Of a stretch of DNA of 6,171 bases, positions 1 through 6,001 are shown one piece after another; position 1 is the stretch's first letter, and each line of letters begins with the position of its first letter. This DNA is from Thermoproteota archaeon (lineage in GTDB: Archaea; Thermoproteota; Methanomethylicia; Culexarchaeales; Culexmicrobiaceae), in NCBI GenBank assembly GCA_003650625.1, contig QMQW01000023.1, positions 1 to 6,171 of the forward strand, given 5' to 3'. Made by a program: the position numbers and the translations under genes. Under the pieces are notes generated by a model that saw only the letters and a program-made list of their open reading frames with translations, did not search any database and had not been told where the DNA came from.

Positions 1-2
1 TA

Positions 3-854
3 CTTTCACTTCTAATCTGCGTTCTTTCAGTTAAGAGTTATTCTCAAACTATTAAAAACGTCTTGGTGATGACTAGTTTTATAATGATAGTGTGCGTGCC
101 TGCTGCAATTCTTTCTAGTCCCCCATTAGGGGGCCTCGTAAGGGGCTTCTTGTCGGTTGAGTTTCACCCTTCAAGGGACTTCATGCTTACTCTCATGGCT
201 ATTATTGGAACTCAAATTTCAGGGGATTCCCTATTGTTTGAAGCTTCGGAGGCTTCTAAGAAGCCTAAGGGCTATGGCGTGTTGACGCTGGAATTTGTTG
301 GGATGATGGTGGGCGTGTTTATGGGTATTTTGGTTGACGCCTCAATATTAATTACATGTGCCTCCCAGCTTTATCCTAAAGGTTTGGTTATTGATAGTGT
401 TGAGGAGGCGATCCTCGCTTTGAAGCCTGCTTTAGGCGACGTGGTAGTATATATGCTTGCCTTTGGAGCTGTGGCTTCATCATTTTTGCGATCTGCTGTT
501 GCCGCGATATCCAATCTTAAAATATTAGATGAGCTTGTTGATGACTTGGCTGAAGTGCTTCGAATTAGAGCTGCAATTTTGTCTGGCTGGAAAATTATTC
601 TTGCTTCTGTAAGCTTTTTAATAGCACCTCTATTTCTCGCGTTTGGCGCTTCTCCGCTTAAATTGGTGATTAATGCTTCTGCTCTCACATGCGTGCTCTC
701 GCCTATTCCACTGATCTTCCTTTCACTGCTCTTCACCGGCATTCGTTTTCCAGAGGATGTTCACGCCGGCTTGGTGAAGGCTTTTTGCTGGTTTATAACG
801 ATAATCATTTCAGTTATTAGCGTTGTTGGACTAGCTTTCACTGCGTTTGGATGA
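3..854 (+). CDS. NRAMP-like divalent metal transporter, C-terminal part (5' end outside window)
   Basis: This is a polytopic membrane protein, probably a proton- or ion-coupled metal-ion transporter of the NRAMP superfamily acting in the cytoplasmic membrane. The reading frame is open from base 3 with no stop, so the gene starts outside the window and the TTG/GTG/ATG codons at 63-71 are internal. About 283 residues are visible, roughly the last two thirds. A helix at 63-122 is followed by the segment ending in IIGTQISGDSLLFEASE (bases about 201-254), which aligns with the GTTISPYLFFWQASEE type of TM6 in NRAMP-related proteins. Next come the SVEEAILALKPALGD loop (bases about 396-440), typical of this subfamily, and further hydrophobic helices to the C-terminus. 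The usual Pro-Tyr of the TM6 break is Gly-Asp here. The TM1 metal site (DPGN-type) is off-window, so the transported ion cannot be assigned. The 3' end overlaps the convergent minus-strand gene by 24 bases. The family call is from remembered patterns and is fairly secure. Confidence 0.8.
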   Translation, partial: LSLLICVLSVKSYSQTIKNVLVMTSFIMIVCVPAAILSSPPLGGLVRGFLSVEFHPSRDFMLTLMAIIGTQISGDSLLFEASEASKKPKGYGVLTLEFVGMMVGVFMGILVDASILITCASQLYPKGLVIDSVEEAILALKPALGDVVVYMLAFGAVASSFLRSAVAAISNLKILDELVDDLAEVLRIRAAILSGWKIILASVSFLIAPLFLAFGASPLKLVINASALTCVLSPIPLIFLSLLFTGIRFPEDVHAGLVKAFCWFITIIISVISVVGLAFTAFG

Positions 855-1385
855 TGTTTGCCGAATTTCATGGATGCTTAGTTTGAGTGTAGGTAGAAAA
901 GATACTATGAAGCTTGGTTCGAGCCCTAATGATATTGACAAGTCTTCTTGCAGTATTTGTGTGATTCCTAGCTGCATGTTTAGTTGTTTTAGCGATTTGC
1001 AGTTGAGTATTATTATTGTTGGTTGTATTGAAGTTTCTTGGATTCTTAATGTTATTAATCCAGTTGCTTTGCTAAGTGCATTTAAAGGTATTTCTGCCTC
1101 TTCTCCTACTTTGAGCGTTGAGATTGCTGAGGTCAGCGCGTTTTTCGCACTGCTTTTCTCCGTGACTGCCCTGTAGTATTCTTCTATTATTTCTTCATCG
1201 GTGATGTTTAATTGAATGCAGCTTAATGGGCGTACTTCTGGATTTCTAACCTCTATTAGTAAGTTGCTTAGCTTTGAGGTTCCGCTTTTAATTGCCTTCA
1301 TCGCTATTTTTAGGGTTTTCAGAATGGCTTCTGGTATGGTTTTGGATTTTATTGTTATCGGTTTCCCACTGAAGTTTATTTTCAT
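831..1385 (-). CDS. hypothetical protein (184 aa), third gene of the larA-like/TIP49 operon
   Basis: I do not recognise the family. The predicted protein has 184 residues with no clear signal peptide or membrane helix. It looks like a mixed alpha/beta soluble protein: an N-terminal beta-rich stretch (MKINFSGKPITIKSKT), a Lys-rich helix at about residues 18-34, an acidic helix at about 63-75 (DEEIIEEYY), then Ile/Leu/Ser-rich strands to the C-terminus. Two cysteines (near 56 and 128) form no metal motif. It is supported as a real gene by an AGGAGG Shine-Dalgarno overlapping the TIP49 stop codon, with the ATG 5 bases past that stop and no other in-frame start nearby. The SD-to-ATG gap is short (1 base after GGAGG). 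Its last 24 bases overlap the end of the convergent transporter gene. Operon position suggests a partner or accessory of TIP49 or the LarA-like protein, which is inference. The plus-strand frame opposite it (847-1176) has no such support. Confidence 0.72.
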   Translation of the reverse strand: MKINFSGKPITIKSKTIPEAILKTLKIAMKAIKSGTSKLSNLLIEVRNPEVRPLSCIQLNITDEEIIEEYYRAVTEKSSAKNALTSAISTLKVGEEAEIPLNALSKATGLITLRIQETSIQPTIIILNCKSLKQLNMQLGITQILQEDLSISLGLEPSFIVSFLPTLKLSIHEIRQTSSKRSES

Positions 1386-1386
1386 T

Positions 1387-1392
1387 CCTCCT
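1387..1392 (-). promoter_or_regulatory. Shine-Dalgarno AGGAGG for the 184-aa gene
   Basis: The minus strand reads TAGGAGGAATG, so the TIP49 stop codon (TAG) is part of the AGGAGG element and the next start follows after a single A. Ribosomes finishing TIP49 would sit directly on this site, so translational coupling is likely. It fixes the downstream start at base 1385. Confidence 0.75.
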
Positions 1393-2740
1393 ACTTCAGC
1401 ATCTCTTCCTCGTGCTCCTTCAAGTATTTTGTTGATTGCTTAACGTCAGCAAATAGTTTTCTAACTTCCTCCACATCTTCAGGCAGCACTTCTTCTCTTC
1501 TATTTCTTCGGGCTACTATTTGGGCGGGTGTGAGCATTTGGACGACGTATCTTAGGGAGGTTTCTTCTCCTATTTTAGTTAGCTCTTCCAGGGCTTTTTC
1601 ACTTAGCTTAACTCCTTCTTCGCTGGCTCTTATCTTGAGTATTTCTCTGATTTCTTCAGCTTCGTACTTTCTTGTCGTTATTATCATCAACCTGTCGAGT
1701 ATGTCCAACGGTATGCCGTGGGGGGATTTTATGTCTGTTCCTCTTATTTTGGTTATTCCTCTGTTGGTTGCTAGTATTATTATTGGCGCTAGCTCGCCTT
1801 CCATTGCTCTGCCTAGGAATGAGAATGCTTCAATGTCTAGGGCTGAAGCTTCATCTATGAACATGACTCCTGGAATTATTTCTGCTCTTCCTTCATCAAC
1901 CCACTTTTTAACTAGGTTGTCTACTTCCTGCCTTACGTCTGGCGGTATCTCCTTTTCTTCTCTTCCTCCGAATAGTAGGCTGAATATTCCCCCTGACCTG
2001 CTGTGCATCCTCACATCTAGGTCGTGGAGAGTAATTGTGTAGACGAACTCCTTTTCCTTGAGGACTGCGCCTTCCGGCATTGGTACTTGTGCTTCTGCCT
2101 CAATGTCGTATTTTGGGCCTTCATAGTCCTTGCATTTTCCAAGCTTGGTTACCCTGCCTGTTTCTGCGTCGATCCATATTACGTCTCCAACGCTTATTCC
2201 GCGGGATATTAGTTCCATTGCTATTGATGATCCTACTGTTAATGTTTTTTCTTCACTTTTGGTTTTTAGTTTTAGTTTGGCGCTTTCAGGTATTTGCTGA
2301 TATGGGTTGTATGGGTGTCTTGTCATTTTTAGGTCTAGGTCTGATACCATTCCTTCATAGACCTTTCTGAATTCATGAATTCTAACTCCTATTGCTTTTC
2401 TCATGGCTTGCATCAGCACTTCCGTCTTTTTTAGCTCGCTTGAATATATTTCTGAGCCGGAAATTGCTATGAATGGCACGTCTTCGCCCAATTCTTTTGC
2501 TATTGCAACTGCAATTGCGGTTTTTCCAGTGCCTGGGGGGCCAGCTAGCAGTATGCCTCTTCCCGCCATTTTGCCTTGTTTTATTAGTTCGACGATTATT
2601 CCCGCTGCTTCTCTAGCTTCTATTTGTCCAACCATTCCATCTGCTTTCATGAGTGCTTTTCCGTTTTTCAGCCCTAATCCTTTGATGTGGCTGTGAGCTC
2701 CAACTCTTATGAATCCTACTTCCCTAATTGTAACTGCCAT
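1391..2740 (-). CDS. TIP49/RuvB-like AAA+ ATPase (archaeal RuvBL homologue, TBP-interacting protein type)
   Basis: This AAA+ ATPase is homologous to eukaryotic RuvBL1/RuvBL2 (pontin/reptin), which form hexameric rings in chromatin-remodelling, snoRNP and other assembly complexes. The archaeal role is poorly known; archaeal members were named TBP-interacting proteins. At 449 residues it has the normal family length. Visible motifs are the N-terminal HSHIKGLGL (16-24), Walker A GPPGTGKT (67-74), an insertion domain II at about 122-290 including DAETGRVTKLG (191-201), Walker B FIDEAS (294-299), sensor 1 ILATNRG (322-328), the arginine-finger region DILDR (346-350), and sensor 2 TSLRYVVQ (395-402) followed by LTPA. 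Walker B reads FIDEASALD where RuvBL proteins usually have FIDEVHMLD, but the acidic pair is kept, so ATP hydrolysis is expected. Its ATG shares one base with the stop of the upstream LarA-like gene (TAATG) and has a good SD. Identification is firm; the cellular role is open. Confidence 0.96.
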   Translation of the reverse strand: MAVTIREVGFIRVGAHSHIKGLGLKNGKALMKADGMVGQIEAREAAGIIVELIKQGKMAGRGILLAGPPGTGKTAIAVAIAKELGEDVPFIAISGSEIYSSELKKTEVLMQAMRKAIGVRIHEFRKVYEGMVSDLDLKMTRHPYNPYQQIPESAKLKLKTKSEEKTLTVGSSIAMELISRGISVGDVIWIDAETGRVTKLGKCKDYEGPKYDIEAEAQVPMPEGAVLKEKEFVYTITLHDLDVRMHSRSGGIFSLLFGGREEKEIPPDVRQEVDNLVKKWVDEGRAEIIPGVMFIDEASALDIEAFSFLGRAMEGELAPIIILATNRGITKIRGTDIKSPHGIPLDILDRLMIITTRKYEAEEIREILKIRASEEGVKLSEKALEELTKIGEETSLRYVVQMLTPAQIVARRNRREEVLPEDVEEVRKLFADVKQSTKYLKEHEEEMLK

Positions 2741-4005
2741 TAATCTCCCTCCACTTTAACCCAATTGTAGGCACCATAAGGTAGAACTAAAATTCTGCGC
2801 TTATTTTTTACTTCTTCATTCACGGTGCTTTGTAGGTCCTCTATTGGTTCGAATCCTAGGTTGCTTATCTGCTCGCGGTTTAGGCCTTTAGTGTATACGA
2901 GTATCTTCTTTCTTTTTTCAATTATTAGGTGATATTTTTTGTAAAGTATTGCGCCCATGATGCTTTCAATTTTTCCGCTTATGATGTCCTTTAAAATTTG
3001 CTCGCGGCTCTTGTTCTTGCTGCGCACTTCATGGAGGTACTCTTCCAGCTCGGGCCATTGGGTGCCGAGCGGACATGCTGCCACGAGAATTATTGTTCCT
3101 CCATCTTTGCATATTGCGTCTGCCATGAATATTGCTTTAACCGCCTGGACAAAGTCTATGTCTTCGGTTCCACCAGGGGAGATAATTATGAGATCTGCTT
3201 TGCATTCGATTTTCCTCTCATATATTTCTCTGCACAGTTTTACTCCGGATCGATGGGCTTTGATGGGATGTCCTGAGAATGCCTTTACGACTCTTCCGTC
3301 TGCCGTCATTACGAAGTTTATTATCGCATTTAATTCGCCGATTAACCCTGCTTCGTCGATGTCTTTGCGTACTGGGTTTTCAGTCATGCTTCCGATTTTT
3401 GCTTTTGGGGATATGAAGAGGGAGTGATTCCTATTTATTGTTAAGTACGATGATATTCCTGGGAGGAGAATTTTGCAGCCGCCGGTAAATCCTGCGACTT
3501 CGGAGGGAAATATTGATCCTATGCCTATCCTTATATCCGCGTTTGCAGCTAAGCTGTTTATCCACACTGGCGTTCCAAGGCTGGTTAGGCCTTTGAAAGT
3601 GTAGTCGCCGTGATATGCGTCGTGCATGGTGAAGCTGTATTTTTCCAGTATTTCCCGGCTTACCTTCTTCTCTAGGAAGTGTGGAGGTGGTGGTTCGTGG
3701 GTTCCTTTTGCATAAATTACTTCGACGCTTCCTCCTCTAGCTTCAATTTCATTGATGATTATTGGTAGAACTTCCTTGGTTGGAGTTGGGCGGGTGTGGT
3801 CATCTATGAGTATTGCTACTCTACTGCCCTCATCCACTTTTTTCATGATTCTTTTAAAGTAGCTGTTTCTTAATGCTCTTTTCACTTCGCTTTCAATGCT
3901 TCTGGCTTCAACTGGCTTGGGCGTTATTACTTGTACGTGTTGATCGTCTGGGAGCTCTACTGTAATGTTCTCTTTCATAACGTTGAAGGGCATCTCAACT
4001 TTCAT
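2740..4005 (-). CDS. LarA-like protein (nickel-dependent lactate racemase family, DUF2088)
   Basis: This is a soluble protein of the LarA superfamily, whose characterised members racemise or epimerise alpha-hydroxy acids with a nickel-pincer nucleotide cofactor bound to a lysine. From the ATG at 4005 it has 421 residues, close to the 424 of Lactiplantibacillus plantarum LarA. Residues seen (this numbering): DDHTRPTP (68-75, LarA D72/R75 region), KGTHEP with His103 (LarA H108), GFTGGCK with Lys178 (cofactor-linked K184), NRNHS with His194 (nickel ligand H200, exactly 16 after the Lys), and QAVK (287-290, LarA Q295/K298). The position of catalytic H174, ten before the Lys, is Ser168, so the substrate or chemistry may differ. 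An in-frame GTG at 4038 would add 11 residues but lacks an SD and lies in the promoter repeat. The family N-terminus aligns with MKVEMPF, so 4005 is preferred. No LarB/LarC/LarE cofactor genes are in the window. Confidence 0.87.
   Translation of the reverse strand: MKVEMPFNVMKENITVELPDDQHVQVITPKPVEARSIESEVKRALRNSYFKRIMKKVDEGSRVAILIDDHTRPTPTKEVLPIIINEIEARGGSVEVIYAKGTHEPPPPHFLEKKVSREILEKYSFTMHDAYHGDYTFKGLTSLGTPVWINSLAANADIRIGIGSIFPSEVAGFTGGCKILLPGISSYLTINRNHSLFISPKAKIGSMTENPVRKDIDEAGLIGELNAIINFVMTADGRVVKAFSGHPIKAHRSGVKLCREIYERKIECKADLIIISPGGTEDIDFVQAVKAIFMADAICKDGGTIILVAACPLGTQWPELEEYLHEVRSKNKSREQILKDIISGKIESIMGAILYKKYHLIIEKRKKILVYTKGLNREQISNLGFEPIEDLQSTVNEEVKNKRRILVLPYGAYNWVKVEGD
2747..2752 (-). 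promoter_or_regulatory. Shine-Dalgarno GGAGGG for TIP49, inside the end of the LarA-like gene
   Basis: The minus strand reads GTGGAGGGAGATTAATGG. The GGAGGG lies in the last codons of the upstream LarA-like gene, 6 bases before the ATG at 2740, and the stop TAA and start ATG share an A. This supports the TIP49 start and coupling of the two genes. Confidence 0.75.
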
Positions 4006-4027
4006 TGTTGAGGTTCCCCCATGAAGC

Positions 4028-4085
4028 GGTGGAACCACTATCTTAATAAGCGAAAATGTGGTTCCTACTTTAAAAAATTAGGGTG
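4028..4085. promoter_or_regulatory. divergent promoter of the LarA-like operon and guaB, with flanking inverted repeat
   Basis: The spacer holds CTTAATAAG (4042-4050), an A/T-rich near-palindrome usable as a TATA box in both directions. About 26 bases away, starts of transcription would fall near 4020 (minus) and 4072 (plus), giving short leaders before ATG 4005 and ATG 4092. It is flanked by a perfect 8-bp inverted repeat, GGAACCAC (4031-4038) and GTGGTTCC (4058-4065); a further GGTTCC lies at 4012-4017. A second A/T-rich run (TTTAAAAAAT, 4069-4078) is an alternative TATA for the minus strand. The sequence features are directly seen; the start sites are inferred from typical archaeal TATA spacing. 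Confidence 0.55.
4082..4085 (+). promoter_or_regulatory. GGTG ribosome-binding element deciding the guaB start
   Basis: GGTG, complementary to the archaeal 16S 3' end, lies 6 bases before the ATG at 4092. The in-frame GTG at 4083 has no comparable site upstream and itself overlaps this element, so ATG 4092 is the preferred start. Confidence 0.5.
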
Positions 4086-4091
4086 TTTGCC

Positions 4092-5546
4092 ATGCGCTTT
4101 AGCGACAAGGTTAAGGGTGCGCAGGTAGCCTTCACATTTAGGGATCTAATAATTTTGCCGGGTAAGGCTTACTTCGAGCCTAGGGAAGTTGACCTGAAGA
4201 CGATGGTGACTACGAATTATCAATTGAACATTCCGTTTGTCTCATCTCCCATGGATACTGTGACTGAAAGTGAGATGGCAATAGCTTTAGCTAGGCTTGG
4301 TGGTTTGGGGGTGCTTCACAGGAATTGCAGCGTTGAAGAGCAAGTTGAGATGGCTAGGCAGGTTAGGAGGGCTGAGTCTTTCATTATTAGGGATGTTATC
4401 ACCGTTAGTCCTGATGATGAGGTTGAGCGGGCTCTTGAGTTGATGAGGCGCTTCTCCATTTCCGGCTTTCCCGTAGTTGATGATGGTAAGCTTGTGGGTA
4501 TACTTACTGGAAGGGATGTTCGCTTTGCTGATCCTAAGCTGAAAATTAGGGAGGTGATGACTAGAGAAGTTGTAACTGCATCGCCTTCAATAACTATTGA
4601 GGAGGCTAAGAAGCTTCTTCATAAGTATAGGATTGAGAAGCTTCCAGTTGTTGATGATGATGGCAGGCTTGTTGGCTTAATAACCTTCAAGGACATAAGG
4701 GCTAGGGAGAAGTTTCCCAATGCAGCTAGAAATGAGGAAGGTCAACTTTTATGCGCAGCTGCCATTTCGCCTTTCGACTTGGAGAGAGCCAAAGCTTTGG
4801 ATAAGTACGTTGACATTTTGGTGGTTGATGTAGCTCACTTCCATAATGAGAACGTAATGCGTGCAGCGAGGAAGCTCGTTAAGAATGTGAATGCTGATGT
4901 GATTGTGGGCAACATAGGTACCTATGAGGCTGCCGTTGACGTTATAACTGGAATTGACGGGGTAGCTGGTTTGAGGGTGGGCATCGCGTCGGGATCGATA
5001 TGCTCTACGTATGAGGTGACTAAAGCTGGGGCTCCAACGCTCTTTGCTACTGTTCAGGTTGCCGACGCGCTTGAAGACTATGGCGTTAAGCTCCCAATAA
5101 TAGCTGATGGTGGAATTAGGTCGTCGGGAGACATTGCATTGGCGCTTGCGCTGGGGGCTTGGGCTGCCATGATGGGGAACATCTTTGCGGGCTGTAGGGA
5201 GGCTCCTGGAACTTTAGTTGCTATTGGCGGTAGGTATTATAAGCAGTATAGGGGGATGGCTAGTAGGTCGGCAAGAGCTAAGCGGTACGCGTTGGATAGG
5301 TATTCCGTGCCTTCCAAGGATATTGCTGAAGGCGTTGAGGGCTGGGTTCCCTATAGAGGTGATGTAGCGAGCGTTGTGGCTGAGCTTGTTGCTGGGCTGA
5401 AAGCTGCGATGGGCTATGCTGGCTGTAGAAGTATTGCAGAGCTTTGGGAAAAAGCTAGGGTTGCTTGGCTTACGCATTTAGGCGCTGAGGAGATGAAGCC
5501 CCACGGGATTTACTTGCCTGGGGAGTTTCATAGGTCTAGCATGTGA
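4092..5546 (+). CDS. guaB: IMP dehydrogenase family protein with tandem CBS domains
   Basis: IMP dehydrogenase oxidises IMP to XMP with NAD+, the committed step of GMP synthesis, in the cytosol. The predicted protein has 484 residues, the usual length. Order: a barrel N-terminal part with SSPMDTVTE (51-59) and GGLGVLHRN (70-78); CBS1 (about 100-148) and CBS2 (about 154-205), typical nucleotide-binding regulatory modules; then the catalytic barrel. Seen are the NAD-site Asp246 (VVDVAH), the catalytic loop with Cys304 (GSICST), DGGIR (339-343), the flap YRGMAS (386-391), the catalytic pair Arg403-Tyr404, EGVEGWVPY (413-421), and a C-terminal PHG matching the usual SHPHD region. Several normally conserved positions differ: GPGSICTTR reads ASGSICSTY, GIRYSGD reads GIRSSGD, GSLLAG reads GNIFAG and GMGS reads GMAS. 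RY, Cys and the VPY region favour IMP dehydrogenase, but a CBS-containing GMP reductase (GuaB1-like) or a new activity cannot be excluded. It is transcribed away from the LarA-like operon. Confidence 0.88.
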   Translation: MRFSDKVKGAQVAFTFRDLIILPGKAYFEPREVDLKTMVTTNYQLNIPFVSSPMDTVTESEMAIALARLGGLGVLHRNCSVEEQVEMARQVRRAESFIIRDVITVSPDDEVERALELMRRFSISGFPVVDDGKLVGILTGRDVRFADPKLKIREVMTREVVTASPSITIEEAKKLLHKYRIEKLPVVDDDGRLVGLITFKDIRAREKFPNAARNEEGQLLCAAAISPFDLERAKALDKYVDILVVDVAHFHNENVMRAARKLVKNVNADVIVGNIGTYEAAVDVITGIDGVAGLRVGIASGSICSTYEVTKAGAPTLFATVQVADALEDYGVKLPIIADGGIRSSGDIALALALGAWAAMMGNIFAGCREAPGTLVAIGGRYYKQYRGMASRSARAKRYALDRYSVPSKDIAEGVEGWVPYRGDVASVVAELVAGLKAAMGYAGCRSIAELWEKARVAWLTHLGAEEMKPHGIYLPGEFHRSSM

Positions 5547-5582
5547 ACTACTGCTTTGCTCGAGCTCGTTGCTGGTTTAAAT

Positions 5583-5897
5583 CTACTCTATGTCTATGTT
5601 TTCTGCTGGAAATCCAAGTTCAATTAGCAGTTCCTTTACTCTGGCTTTGTGATTTCCCTGTAGCTCAATTCTGCCGTTTTTTGCTGTTCCGCCGCATGCT
5701 AGCTTGCTTTTTAGGATGGCTGCGATTTCATAGAGGTCGACGTCTTTGTCCATGATGCCATCTATTATTGTGACTTCCCTACCCCACTTTCTCTTCTCAA
5801 CTTTAACTTTGATTCTCTGCTGTTCCCTTGCTATTGATTGGCAAACGCACAGGTCCTTTGGCAGCCCGCAAATTGGGCATATGTCGCTCGTAGGCAT
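5583..5897 (-). CDS. translation initiation factor aIF1 (SUI1/eIF1 family) with N-terminal zinc knuckle
   Basis: This is the archaeal homologue of eIF1. It binds the small ribosomal subunit near the P site and enforces start-codon fidelity. At 104 residues it has the normal archaeal length. The N-terminal knuckle has Cys7, Cys10, Cys17 and Cys19 (CPIC...CVC), a zinc-binding feature of many archaeal aIF1 proteins. The SUI1 core covers about residues 29-101, with the basic loop KRKWGREVT (35-43), LACGGTAKNG (66-75) and LQGNH (79-83). The last motif is usually LQGDH, so Asp is replaced by Asn. The ATG at 5897 is the first in-frame start after an upstream stop and has GAGAG just before it. It converges on guaB with a 36-base spacer containing only a short GCTCGAGC palindrome and no clear T-run terminator. 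It diverges from rpoP. Confidence 0.95.
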   Translation of the reverse strand: MPTSDICPICGLPKDLCVCQSIAREQQRIKVKVEKRKWGREVTIIDGIMDKDVDLYEIAAILKSKLACGGTAKNGRIELQGNHKARVKELLIELGFPAENIDIE

Positions 5898-5921
5898 ATA
5901 TCTCTCAAGCTCCAGTGAAAA

Positions 5922-5984
5922 TTACTTGCACTTACCTCTTATAAGCCTTTACTTGCATAAACGTCAGAGATATATTCGACTTGC
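5922..5984. promoter_or_regulatory. divergent promoter of aIF1 and rpoP with TATA palindrome and ACTTGC repeats
   Basis: A perfect palindrome CTTATAAG (5938-5945) can act as TATA box for aIF1, predicting transcription from about 5915 and an 18-base leader. For rpoP either the same box or GATATATT (5969-5976) fits; the latter predicts a start near 5998. TTACTTGCA occurs as a 9-bp direct repeat at 5922-5930 and 5949-5957, with a third ACTTGC at 5979-5984, giving steps of 27 and 28 bases. Box positions are read directly; promoter function is inferred. Confidence 0.5.
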
Positions 5985-6001
5985 TGCAGTCATAGTGTGG
6001 T

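Noticed and set aside
847..1176. 109-codon plus-strand open frame opposite the 184-aa gene
   Set aside because: It has no ribosome-binding site, is Ser/Cys/Val-rich as expected of an antisense frame, and the minus-strand gene has SD and operon support.
1290..1385. Resemblance of the N-terminus of the 184-aa protein (ITIKSKTIPEA followed by a helix) to the N-terminus of archaeal thymidylate-synthase-like proteins
   Set aside because: The similarity is faint and short, and no catalytic Pro-Cys-His region follows; I do not assign a function from it.
1530..2042. 170-codon plus-strand open frame opposite TIP49
   Set aside because: TIP49 on the minus strand has unmistakable family motifs across this interval, so the plus frame is antisense composition.
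2957..3427. 156-codon plus-strand open frame opposite the LarA-like gene
   Set aside because: The minus-strand LarA-family motifs (Lys178, His194, QAVK) cover this interval; no SD or family resemblance supports the plus frame.
4006..4038. GTG start at 4038 for the LarA-like gene
   Set aside because: No SD precedes it, it lies inside the inverted repeat and upstream of the predicted transcription start, and the LarA N-terminus aligns from the ATG at 4005. It remains possible but less likely.
5547..5582. GCTCGAGC palindrome (5558-5565) between guaB and aIF1 as a bidirectional terminator
   Set aside because: The stem is only 4 bp with no loop, and there is no clear T-run after it on either strand, so a terminator is not supported.
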